This document shows, piece by piece, positions 1 to 6,950 of a stretch of DNA of 23,749 nt. Source of the stretch: WFZT01 sp964571845 (lineage in GTDB: Bacteria > Hydrothermota > Hydrothermia > B15-G9 > WFZT01); NCBI GenBank assembly GCA_964571845.1, contig CAZNDM010000115.1, positions 1 through 23,749 on the forward strand, in the 5' to 3' direction. Under the pieces are notes generated by a model. It saw nothing but the letters and a program-made list of their open reading frames with translations. It had not been told where the DNA came from and searched no databases. The first letter of the stretch is position 1; each line of letters opens with the position of its first letter. Position numbers and translations under genes: made by a program.

Positions 1-7
1 TCCATCA

Positions 8-113
8 CCTCCCCCAAAGCTTTGCTTTGGGGGAAGATCACTTTCTCAAACCCCTCCCCCGCTTTGCGGGGGAGGATTACTTCTCCAACCCCTCCCCCAC
101 TCTGTGGGGGAGG
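8..113. repeat. Hairpin repeat array, subfamily A (three units)
   Basis: Three perfect 10-bp palindromes, each with a 3-nt loop, follow one another. Unit 1 has arms at 11-20 and 24-33 with loop TTT. Unit 2 has arms at 53-62 (CCTCCCCCGC) and 66-75 with loop TTT. Unit 3 has arms at 91-100 (CCTCCCCCAC) and 104-113 with loop TCT. The inner stem bases differ between units (AAAGC, CGC, CAC), but each change is matched in the opposite arm, so the fold is kept while the sequence drifts. Linkers are A/T-rich and similar (GGAT or AGAT, then ACTT, TCTC, AACC). They resemble REP/MITE-like intergenic palindromes. No U-tract follows, so they are not obvious intrinsic terminators. Whether the array continues to the left cannot be seen. 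Confidence 0.85.
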
Positions 114-185
114 ATAAAGGAGGGGGCAGAAAGAGCTGATCTGACAGGGAAAAGCAGATAGGGCTTTTGTTACCCTCCCCTCATT

Positions 186-512
186 CCCCTCCCGTAAACG
201 GGAGGGGAGTTTGTAGGTGGCCCCTCCCGCAAGCGGGAGGGGAGATTGTGGGTGATTCCCCCGCTTCGTCAAATAGGAATTGGAGGGTAAATTTCTGCAG
301 GATGGAAGGAGAGTTTGGGAGTGACTCTTTCCGCTTTGTAGAAGGGGATTTCCGCAAATGAGAGGGGAGATTGTAGGTAACCCCTCGCCTCAAGTGGAGG
401 GGAGTTGTGGGCGGGTTCTCACTTCATAGTAGAAGTGATGGCTGGTGATTTCTTCCAGCAGGCAGGAGTTAGAAGTAAAGTGGGTTTTTCCTCAAAGCAA
501 AAGGGGAAGTAA
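186..512. repeat. Hairpin repeat array, subfamily B (two intact units, then decaying copies)
   Basis: Two intact units have arms at 186-195/198-207 and 221-230/233-242 (arm CCCCTCCCGC, tiny AA core). Each is followed by a shared linker reading roughly GGGAG(A/T)TTGT(A/G)GGTG, giving a period of about 35-37 bp. Degenerate copies follow: around 256-270; at 343-380, which keeps the linker GATTGTAGGT; at 381-403, a mismatched stem CCCCTC...GAGGGG; a shorter clean inverted repeat at 419-425/432-438 (TCACTTC/GAAGTGA); and a last relic near 488-512. The gradient from perfect to broken suggests tandem amplification followed by decay. Open frames crossing it give only low-complexity Pro/Ser/Gly peptides and are not genes. 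Confidence 0.75.
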
Positions 513-677
513 TTTCCGATTAAATATTTTTAGAACACCTTTTTCGTAAATCCAAACTCACCATACCCTCCATGTCATGCCCAAACATGACGATCGGTTA
601 CCTTTTACAGAGCCAAAATACCAGTACCAAACAGCCGTATCAACCCCTGCGTGTAAATCAAGGATTTCCACATCAAC
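513..677. other. Non-coding stretch downstream of the MBL-fold gene
   Basis: I see no supportable gene here. A perfect 6-bp inverted repeat with a 6-nt loop lies at 574-579/586-591 (GTCATG/CATGAC), but it lacks a following T-run, so it is a poor intrinsic terminator for the minus-strand operon ending at 678. In frame with the MBL gene, the minus strand stays open for about 38 codons past its stop. Another minus-strand frame across the hairpin is open and ends in a Lys/Arg/Cys-rich tail. Neither has a credible start or recognisable motif. Confidence 0.5.
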
Positions 678-1484
678 CTAAAGGGTCTTCATCACAGCCT
701 TTATAGATGTACCGGCGAGTGCACGGCTTACCGGATCGTCAGGAATGTTAAGCCTTTTAAAAACACAATCAAAAGGATCCGGCATACAGTTTGAAACAGT
801 ACCCCTGATCTCTTCAAGGTGTTTCAGGTTTATATCAACGAGCTGAGAGATCGAGCCACCCCATGTCCTGTGTCCAAGAACAATCCTGTAACTTTCAAAA
901 TTTTTCAGTTTTTCAAGAGTTTCAACCCACATTTCAAAGTCAACAAAAAAGAGAATCCTGTATTTATCAATGAGGTCAGGTACAAAAAGGGCATCAGCAA
1001 CGAAAAAGACATTTTTGTAAATAACCCCCATTTGATTAAAGGAATGACCAGGAATTGAGATGATTTCGAGCTCAATTCCACCTATTTTTAGTTCACCCTC
1101 GAGGAGGGTCTCATGAACAGGTGAGGGTTCTGCCATAAGAAAACCGGTCATCAGCTCCTCTGGCGGATACGCTCCGTAAAGAAAAGCGGGCTCGAGCAGC
1201 GGATACCTGATGAAAGCGTCCTCAATCTCTGGTGCAAAAACCTTAATGTCGGGAAATTTTTTAACCAGAAAAGAGTTACCCCCAAAATGATCCGCATGGG
1301 AATGCGTGTTTATTATCCCGATGGCGTCAATCCCATTTTCAGCCAGCCACCTTCTTACTTTTCTTACACCAGTATCTCCAAGTCCTGTATCAACGAGAAT
1401 GGCTGCACCGTGATCCACGATTATTCCGATATTGACAGCACCTTCAAGGACATAAACATTTTCAGCGATTTTATTCAAATTCAT
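678..1484 (-). CDS. MBL-fold metallo-hydrolase (metallo-beta-lactamase superfamily)
   Basis: This 268-residue protein has the full metal-binding set of the metallo-beta-lactamase fold: THSHADHFGG (His61, His63, Asp65, His66), the PGHS His at 147, an Asp in VADALF at 165, and the LGHR His at 205. It should bind two metal ions, usually zinc, and hydrolyse an ester, thioester, lactam or similar substrate; the substrate cannot be told from sequence. There is no signal peptide, so it is probably cytoplasmic. Its ATG lies 14 nt inside the end of the S4-domain gene, making it the last gene of a five-gene overlapping minus-strand operon headed by mfd. Length is normal for a stand-alone family member. 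It is distinct from the partial MBL gene at the right edge. Confidence 0.9.
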   Translation of the reverse strand: MNLNKIAENVYVLEGAVNIGIIVDHGAAILVDTGLGDTGVRKVRRWLAENGIDAIGIINTHSHADHFGGNSFLVKKFPDIKVFAPEIEDAFIRYPLLEPAFLYGAYPPEELMTGFLMAEPSPVHETLLEGELKIGGIELEIISIPGHSFNQMGVIYKNVFFVADALFVPDLIDKYRILFFVDFEMWVETLEKLKNFESYRIVLGHRTWGGSISQLVDINLKHLEEIRGTVSNCMPDPFDCVFKRLNIPDDPVSRALAGTSIKAVMKTL

Positions 1485-1785
1485 CCCCCATAAGCCATTT
1501 CATGAATTCAGATTCCTCTTCTATCAGTTCCTTTTTCCTGCTTTCAAGAACCTGATAGTACTTTTCCCTGTCTCTTTTTGCCACATTTCCTGATGGAATG
1601 GCAATCACTCTGATTTTAACGAACATGATCGGGTAATCAATGGAGACTGTATCTCCGGGTTTCACTTCACAGGAGGGTTTTGCCTTTCTGTCATTGATAT
1701 AAACCAGCCCCTTTTTTATCGCCTGTATAGCCTGATTCCGCGATTTAAAAAGTAGAACTTTTTTGAGAAACTGGTCGAGCCTCAA
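1471..1785 (-). CDS. S4-domain RNA-binding protein (Hsp15/HslR-like)
   Basis: A small basic protein of 104 residues. Residues 1-50 form an S4 RNA-binding domain: MRLDQFLKKVLLFKSRNQAI, then a Lys-Gly-Leu-Val-Tyr-Ile-Asn-Asp turn and VKPGDTVSI. The layout matches the Hsp15 family, which in E. coli binds 50S subunits carrying stalled nascent chains. The C-terminal half is charged and probably helical (KRDREKYYQVLESRKKEL). The start is TTG at 1785: TTGA overlaps the TGA stop of the SurA-type gene, so translation is likely coupled by stop-start. Its end overlaps the MBL-fold gene by 14 nt. The S4 assignment is firm; the precise ribosome-rescue role is inferred from the family. Confidence 0.85.
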   Translation of the reverse strand: MRLDQFLKKVLLFKSRNQAIQAIKKGLVYINDRKAKPSCEVKPGDTVSIDYPIMFVKIRVIAIPSGNVAKRDREKYYQVLESRKKELIEEESEFMKWLMGDEFE

Positions 1786-3056
1786 GAGCTGTAGATCTTT
1801 ACATAAATCTTTTTCCTCAATTTTTTCACATATCTGTCGATAGCTTCCTGCAGTTTTCTCTGATATAGAATCTGGGTGAGCTGAGGCTGCACCTCTTCAA
1901 ATGAAGGTTTACCACCCTTTTTCCGGTCAATGAGCTTGATTATGTGATAACCAAACTGTGTCAGCACCGGGGCTGAGATCTCACCGACCTTCATGGTGTC
2001 AATAACCGCCCTCATGTCAGGTGGTAAATTTGTAACTGGGATCCAGCCGAGATCACCACCAAGATCTTTGGAGTCCAGGTCGTCTGAATACTTTGCGGCG
2101 AGCTCTTCAAAAGATGCTTTCCCCGTTTTCAGCATGTTGTAGATTTTTTCAGCAAGTTTTTTTGCCCTCTGAGTGTCTTCTGCCGTGGGTCTGAACTGCA
2201 CAAAAATCTGCCTCAAGTGATACATGTCGTTCTGCTTTTCCACCATTTTGAAGATGTGGAATCCGTATTCTCCCTCCACTGGCTGGCAGAATTCACCGGG
2301 TTCGAGCGGAGAGACCACCTTGCGGATATTTTCAGGTAAATCGGATTTTTTGACGATTCCTATGTCTCCACCTGCTGATGCGGACTGAAGATCATCCGAA
2401 TACTTTGATGCCGTCTCCTCAAAGTTTGCTCCCTTTTTCAGCTTTTTGTAAATAGCAACAGCCTTTCTCCTTGCGCTGGACACCACTTCCGGCGATGGTT
2501 TAATCCTGATCAGAATGTGTGCAATCCTCACCATGTCCGGCTTTGGTGGAATCGAATCAAGGTGAGTTTCGTAGAATTTTCTCACTTCTTCAGGAGAAAT
2601 GGTAATCTCCGGCTTGATCTTTTTTTCAATCAACTTCTGAACATAGAGCTGTTCTCTGACATTCTCCCTGTACTTTCTTCTTAAAGATGCCTCTGTCAGC
2701 CCCTCCTCTTTGAGTTTTTCCTGAAAAGTTTTCTCCCCCATCTGCTGCTTCATACTCTGAATCTGCTGATCGAGGTATTTTTCAACTTCCTCGTCGGTTA
2801 CCTGTATGGTTGTATCCTTCTTGGCTTCAACATAGAGGAGTTTCTCTGTTATGAGCTCATCGAGGATCCTTTTCCTCAGCTCCTCATCCGAGATTTGTGG
2901 TGGAAACTGAAGTCTGTAAAAAGCAAATGCCTGATCAAGGTCGGATTTGAGGATTACCTCTCCGTCAACCTTGGCAATAACCTTGTCAACGAGTTTTTTC
3001 TGCTGAGAGAAGGCTATTAATGGGAGTAAAAGAGAAAACAGGATCAGTTTTTTCAT
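1782..3056 (-). CDS. surA: SurA/PpiC-type periplasmic peptidyl-prolyl isomerase with two parvulin domains
   Basis: This 424-residue protein has a clear signal peptide (MKKLILFSLLLPLIAFSQ, cleavage near residue 18-20), a SurA-like N-terminal chaperone domain (about 20-150, beginning VDKVIAKVDGEVILKSDL), two parvulin rotamase domains (about 176-272 and 279-376) and a C-terminal helix that in SurA packs on the N-domain. Each parvulin domain shows the family pattern: HIL at the start, KYSDD, GGD(I/L)G and a closing GFHI or GYHI. It probably helps fold outer-membrane beta-barrels in the periplasm. It overlaps the upstream lipoprotein gene by 4 nt (ATGA) and the S4 gene by 4 nt. The SprA-family barrel across the divergent region is an obvious potential client, but that link is inference. 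Confidence 0.9.
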   Translation of the reverse strand: MKKLILFSLLLPLIAFSQQKKLVDKVIAKVDGEVILKSDLDQAFAFYRLQFPPQISDEELRKRILDELITEKLLYVEAKKDTTIQVTDEEVEKYLDQQIQSMKQQMGEKTFQEKLKEEGLTEASLRRKYRENVREQLYVQKLIEKKIKPEITISPEEVRKFYETHLDSIPPKPDMVRIAHILIRIKPSPEVVSSARRKAVAIYKKLKKGANFEETASKYSDDLQSASAGGDIGIVKKSDLPENIRKVVSPLEPGEFCQPVEGEYGFHIFKMVEKQNDMYHLRQIFVQFRPTAEDTQRAKKLAEKIYNMLKTGKASFEELAAKYSDDLDSKDLGGDLGWIPVTNLPPDMRAVIDTMKVGEISAPVLTQFGYHIIKLIDRKKGGKPSFEEVQPQLTQILYQRKLQEAIDRYVKKLRKKIYVKIYSS

Positions 3057-3886
3057 CTGACATTCCTCCTGATGATTTTTATTTCGTACTTACTTTGAAG
3101 AACCCGATACAGAGAGTCCTCCATCTCTTCCCTCTTCACTCTCTTCAGGGTTTCAAAGAGAATTTTCTTCTCCTCGGGCAAAAGTTTTGACTTTCTCACT
3201 CTGAGAACTTTAGCAATCCCGTATGATTCGTTGAGTTTAACGACTTCAGTGGCTTTCCCGAATGGTGTTGCCTTTATCTGATCTGCAAGAACATCGGGTA
3301 TTTGCAGCAGAATAAGGCCAAAGTTCTGGTCCTCGTTATAACTGACGGTTACATCGGGATCAGCCTGATATTTTTTGAGTTTCCTGTCGAAATTCCTGTA
3401 AGTTACAAACCTCATGTCCTTTTTGATAGATGGAATCAGGGTTGAGTCTGTGAAAAATACGAGCAGAATATCCACCCGTTTGTTCAGGTAATCTTTGTTT
3501 TGTTCAAGATAGTCAATGAAGAATTTTTCATCCACGGGCAGATTTAAAAGTTTTTGTGACAAATAAGTCTGTGCGAGGAGAGACCTCTTGTACCAGTAGA
3601 GTTTTGCCTTGACTTCTGGCAATGTGTCGAGTCCTTCTTCCATTGCGGCTTTGTAAAAAACGAGGGTTTTTATTAACTGGTCAATTAGCTCCTCCTTCTG
3701 TTTGCTGTTCATGAGATAGCCCGGTATTTCTGGAAGCTGGGATTTAAGTACGATATCCGTTATAACCTCGCCACCTACGACGGCAACAGTATCTCCTGGT
3801 ACGGTCTCGATCTTTGCAGATTCCTCGCCGGGGTTACACGAACTAAGCAGGAAGGTCAAAATTATTGGGAATAACACTTTTTTCAT
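3053..3886 (-). CDS. Putative lipoprotein with SurA-like N-domain and degenerate parvulin region
   Basis: I chose ATG 3886 (277 residues) because GGAGG lies 9 nt upstream and it gives a textbook lipoprotein signal, MKKVLFPIILTFLLSSC, with lipobox LSSC and Cys17; an upstream in-frame ATG at 3904 lacks these. After the lipid anchor comes a SurA_N-like segment (VAVVGGEVITDIVLKSQL, then a helical stretch), then a region aligning loosely with a parvulin domain (PFGKATEVV...SYGIAKVLRVRKSKLLPEE). The usual HIL and GGDLG signatures are absent, so isomerase activity is doubtful and a chaperone role is more likely. Its first 44 nt overlap the end of mfd in another frame, and its TGA overlaps the ATG of the SurA-type gene. 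The lipoprotein call is firm, the parvulin relationship moderate. Confidence 0.8.
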   Translation of the reverse strand: MKKVLFPIILTFLLSSCNPGEESAKIETVPGDTVAVVGGEVITDIVLKSQLPEIPGYLMNSKQKEELIDQLIKTLVFYKAAMEEGLDTLPEVKAKLYWYKRSLLAQTYLSQKLLNLPVDEKFFIDYLEQNKDYLNKRVDILLVFFTDSTLIPSIKKDMRFVTYRNFDRKLKKYQADPDVTVSYNEDQNFGLILLQIPDVLADQIKATPFGKATEVVKLNESYGIAKVLRVRKSKLLPEEKKILFETLKRVKREEMEDSLYRVLQSKYEIKIIRRNVR

Positions 3887-6698
3887 GTTTTGCTGCCTCC
3901 ACATATTTTCTCAATTTTCTTTCAAGGAAGTTATTGGAGTATAAACTTTTTTTGCCGTCCTTTACAAGCTGGACATTACTGTCATTTACTATGATTTGCC
4001 TGTAACCCTGAGTGGCTGCCCACAGCTTCACCTTGACAACAAAGAAGATCTTTTTCACCTCTTCCGGTATTCTACCGAACCGATCTTTCATCTCATCCTG
4101 AATTTCAAGGAGCTCGGGTACACTTTTGACACGCATGAGTCTCCTGTAAAACGCAATCCTCACCATAGGGTCCTGAATGTAACTTTCCGGTATCATAAGG
4201 GTCGTGTTTACCACAATCTCTGGTTCCACCGGTATTTCTTCCCCTTTGATTTTTCTCACTGCCTCTTCGAGCAGTTTGAAGTAAAGTTCAAATCCAATGG
4301 CATTGGCGTGTCCGTGCTGCTCCTTTCCAAGCAAGTTACCTGCTCCCCTGATCTCGAGATCAGCGAGTGCAATTTTTAAGCCTGAACCAAGATGGTGGAA
4401 TCTCGCTATAGCTTTTAGCCTTTCACGAGCTTTTGAACCGATGTTTTTGGGAACGAGAAAATAGGCAAATGCCTTTCTCTCACTGCGGCCCACCCTGCCT
4501 CTCAACTGATGTAGCTCTGCGAGTCCGAAAAGATGGGCATTTTCAACTATCAATGTGTTCGCGTTTGGAAAATCTATACCCGATTCAATGATGGAAGTCG
4601 ATACGAGCAGGTCTATTTCCCTGTTCATGAACTTGATAAATATGTCCTCGAGCTTTTCCTTCTTCATCCTGCCGTGAGCATACTCGATTTTCAGCGTTGG
4701 AAACATCCTTTTGAGCTTCTCGGTCTTCTCTTTTATACCCTGTATCCTGTTGTAGAGGTAGAAGACCTGTCCACCGCGTAAGACCTCAAAAGAAACTGCT
4801 TTGTAAACAAGATCATCTGAGTACGAAGATACAATAGTTTCAACTGCCTCCCTGCCTTGTGGTGGCTTGAGAATGTACGATATGTCGTATATGTTTCCCA
4901 GTGCTGCGTAAAGCGTGCGGGGAATTGGTGTTGCTGTCATTCTCAAAGTGTCCACTTCAGGATATTGCCTGTAGATTTTCTCCTTCTGAAGGACTCCAAA
5001 CCTGTGCTCCTCATCAATGATCAGTAATCCCAGGTCTTTAAAAGTTACATCTGGCTGGAGAAGACGATGGGTGCCGATGATCACATCTATTTTGCCTTCA
5101 GCGAGTTCCCCCAGAATTTTCCTTACCTCCTGTCTGGATTTTAATCTCGAAAGCATCTCAACCCTTATGCCGAATGGCTTGAGTCTATCATCGAATGTCC
5201 TGAAGTGTTGAAGTGCAAGTATTGTTGTTGGTACGAGTACAGCCGTCTGCTTGCCGTTTATCGCAGCTTTAAAGGCTGCACGGAGGGCGATTTCCGTCTT
5301 ACCAAATCCCACCTCACCAACGATCAACCTGTCCATCACATTCTCTGATTCCATGTCTCTTTTGACCTCTTCAAGTGTCTTCAGCTGATCCTCTGTCTCC
5401 TCAAATGGAAATGTGAGCTCGAATTCCCTTTCCCACACAGTGTCAGGCTTGAAAGCAAATCCCCTTCTCGCCTTTCTCCTTGCATGGATTTTCAATAGCT
5501 CTTCAGCGTATTTAAATGCAGACACGAGGGCTTTTGCCTTCCTCAGAGCCCATTGGGTACCGGAGATGGATGAAAGTGCGGGCTCATAATCCTCCCGCGC
5601 TCCCACATACCTCTGGATCTTTTCAAGGTTGTAAGTGGGGACGAGAATTTCGCCGTCCTTGTATTCTATAAACAGACACTCGTACTTCACCCCCTGATGC
5701 TCAAGGGTTTTCAAACCCCGAAACCTCCCGATACCATAGTCTTCATGTACGACATAGTCCCCTATTTTCAAAAGGTTGTAATCCTCGATTCTCTCACCGG
5801 GAGTGAACAGTTTTCTCTTTTTAATCTTTACTCCGGTAATGTCAGCCTCTGATATGACTTCCACCTTCCTACCGGGGATTGCAAAACCGGCTGAGAGGTA
5901 GCCTGTATCCTGATCGACTTCCGGGAACAACTCTGTAAATCTTTCTACTTTTCCCTTATCTGACGCAACAAAGATGATGTGCCATCCCATTTTGAGCTTC
6001 TCTTCGATCTCCCTCTCCAGTAAGTCTATCCTGCCTTTGAATCTGGGAACAGGTTCAACTTCAACCCTGGCATAGGTATCGGAGATCTCCACGATTTCTG
6101 GAATTTTCTGTTTTTCGTTTCCGCCGATTATGAGGTTGAGGGGAAATTCACTGATTTCCCTTATTGATCTCTGGCTCACCGGATCGAATATCCTGATGGA
6201 TTCAACTTCGTCGCCAAAGAACTCCAGACGAACAGGGAGTTCTTCTCCCATGGGAAAGATGTCCAGTATTCCACCACGAAGTGAAAACTCTCCCTCTGTT
6301 TCCACATAGGGGACCCTTGAATAGCCGGAGTCAACGAGGGTTTTGATGATGTCACCGGGGTCAAATAAGTCTCCCCTTTTTATGTTAAAGACAACGAGGT
6401 TTGAGAAGACCTGATACACAGGTTCTGCGTCTTCATCTTCATCAAGGAGGAAAACGGTGGGAATATCTTTTCTCACCTGCATTTCCCATGATTTTTCTCC
6501 AAAAATTACGGCACGAACGAGTCCGTTTTCGTTTACATCTCTTGCAATTACGGAGAATTCGTCCGGGTCGCCTCTGAAGATAAAGGCGCCCTTTCTGAGT
6601 GCAAGGGAAATAAGCGCTATGGCTTTGAAACTGACGGGCCAGACAGATTGAATTGTATCAATATTTTCGGCGAATTTGAGAATTTTTTTCAGCTTCAT
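3843..6698 (-). CDS. mfd: Transcription-repair coupling factor Mfd, shortened form
   Basis: Mfd dislodges RNA polymerase stalled at DNA lesions and recruits UvrA. The frame is open back through the tRNA, so I place the start at ATG 6698 (MKLKKILKF), giving 951 residues; the Shine-Dalgarno signal is weak and the start is the least certain part. In order: an N-terminal UvrB-like module with EGEFSLRGGILDIFP (about 135-149) and a DPVSQRS segment near 172-178; an RNA-polymerase-interacting domain (about 312-365, VVHEDYGIGRFRG); translocase domain 1 with Walker A GEVGFGKT (461-468), DEEH at 562-565 and TATPIPRT; translocase domain 2; and a C-terminal regulatory domain. Typical Mfd is about 1100-1180 residues. 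The deficit lies between DPVSQRS and the polymerase-interacting domain, roughly 145 residues shorter than my recollection of the E. coli layout. The helicase core is intact. First gene of the minus-strand operon. Confidence 0.93.
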   Translation of the reverse strand: MKLKKILKFAENIDTIQSVWPVSFKAIALISLALRKGAFIFRGDPDEFSVIARDVNENGLVRAVIFGEKSWEMQVRKDIPTVFLLDEDEDAEPVYQVFSNLVVFNIKRGDLFDPGDIIKTLVDSGYSRVPYVETEGEFSLRGGILDIFPMGEELPVRLEFFGDEVESIRIFDPVSQRSIREISEFPLNLIIGGNEKQKIPEIVEISDTYARVEVEPVPRFKGRIDLLEREIEEKLKMGWHIIFVASDKGKVERFTELFPEVDQDTGYLSAGFAIPGRKVEVISEADITGVKIKKRKLFTPGERIEDYNLLKIGDYVVHEDYGIGRFRGLKTLEHQGVKYECLFIEYKDGEILVPTYNLEKIQRYVGAREDYEPALSSISGTQWALRKAKALVSAFKYAEELLKIHARRKARRGFAFKPDTVWEREFELTFPFEETEDQLKTLEEVKRDMESENVMDRLIVGEVGFGKTEIALRAAFKAAINGKQTAVLVPTTILALQHFRTFDDRLKPFGIRVEMLSRLKSRQEVRKILGELAEGKIDVIIGTHRLLQPDVTFKDLGLLIIDEEHRFGVLQKEKIYRQYPEVDTLRMTATPIPRTLYAALGNIYDISYILKPPQGREAVETIVSSYSDDLVYKAVSFEVLRGGQVFYLYNRIQGIKEKTEKLKRMFPTLKIEYAHGRMKKEKLEDIFIKFMNREIDLLVSTSIIESGIDFPNANTLIVENAHLFGLAELHQLRGRVGRSERKAFAYFLVPKNIGSKARERLKAIARFHHLGSGLKIALADLEIRGAGNLLGKEQHGHANAIGFELYFKLLEEAVRKIKGEEIPVEPEIVVNTTLMIPESYIQDPMVRIAFYRRLMRVKSVPELLEIQDEMKDRFGRIPEEVKKIFFVVKVKLWAATQGYRQIIVNDSNVQLVKDGKKSLYSNNFLERKLRKYVEAAKHEKSVIPNNFDLPA

Positions 6699-6747
6699 GA
6701 AGGTGAAATAATAATTTCCTGCGGAATAGGACACAAGGGGAGGTCTA

Positions 6748-6776
6748 TTGAAACTTGGATAGCCAGTAATTATAAT
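6748..6776 (+). promoter_or_regulatory. Sigma-70-type promoter of tRNA-Leu
   Basis: TTGAAA at 6748-6753 and TATAAT at 6771-6776 are separated by exactly 17 bp. Transcription would start near 6783, a few bases before the mature tRNA 5' end at 6791. This is the best promoter in the window and fits a highly expressed stable RNA. Confidence 0.8.
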
Positions 6777-6790
6777 AAAATTCGAACAAT

Positions 6791-6874
6791 GCGAGGGTGG
6801 CGGAATTGGCAGACGCGCCAGATTTAGGATCTGGTGGGTTTCCCGTGCGGGTTCAAGTCCCGCCCCTCGCACCA
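6791..6874 (+). tRNA. tRNA-Leu, anticodon UAG
   Basis: The 84-nt sequence folds as a class II tRNA. The acceptor stem is GCGAGGG (6791-6797) with CCCTCGC (6864-6870), followed by discriminator A and an encoded CCA (6872-6874). The anticodon stem is 6818-6822/6830-6834 around loop TTTAGGA, giving anticodon TAG at 6825-6827, which reads CUA and CUN leucine codons. There is a long variable arm, and the T arm carries the standard GTTCAAGTC. Encoded CCA means no end repair is needed for maturation. It stands alone in the divergent region between mfd and sprA. Confidence 0.97.
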
Positions 6875-6908
6875 TAGGGGTGCTTATCGAAAAAGTTCGG
6901 GGTTAATG

Positions 6909-6914
6909 TATAAT
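6909..6914 (+). promoter_or_regulatory. Possible -10 element for sprA
   Basis: A perfect TATAAT lies 37 bp before the proposed TTG start of sprA, implying a short leader of about 30 nt. Upstream there is no good -35: the nearest candidates are TTATCG at 6884-6889 (19-bp spacer) and TCGAAA at 6887-6892 (16-bp spacer). sprA could also be read through from the tRNA promoter, because no terminator is visible after the CCA end. Confidence 0.4.
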
Positions 6915-6932
6915 TTTAGAAATGTCTTTTTC

Positions 6933-6940
6933 GGAGGTGA
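6933..6940 (+). promoter_or_regulatory. Shine-Dalgarno site that fixes the TTG start of sprA
   Basis: GGAGGTGA is a strong ribosome-binding site. The only in-frame codon downstream that yields a signal peptide at once is TTG at 6951, 10 nt after the end of the site. Starting further upstream would translate part of the tRNA and remove the N-terminal signal. Confidence 0.7.
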
Positions 6941-6950
6941 ACTAACCCCA

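Noticed and set aside
167..393. Open frames of 64-70 codons on both strands
   Set aside because: They run through the palindrome array, are rich in Pro, Ser and Gly, have no ribosome site or motif, and oppose each other.
8..512. Possible CRISPR array in the periodic repeats
   Set aside because: Each repeat is itself a full palindrome of drifting sequence. The intervals are short, similar to each other and part of the repeat, not unique spacers, and no cas gene is nearby.
541..660. Minus-strand open stretch beyond the MBL stop and a possible gene remnant
   Set aside because: It is short, has no start or recognisable motif, and the hairpin at 574-591 lacks a T-run; too little to call a pseudogene or terminator.
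6699..6875. N-terminal extension of Mfd through the tRNA
   Set aside because: The open frame continues for 59 codons antisense to the tRNA, but the sequence there is not Mfd-like and a gene across a tRNA and its promoter is unlikely.
6834..6950. N-terminal extension of SprA into the tRNA
   Set aside because: The extension is translated tRNA and leader; the strong ribosome site and the signal peptide support TTG 6951.
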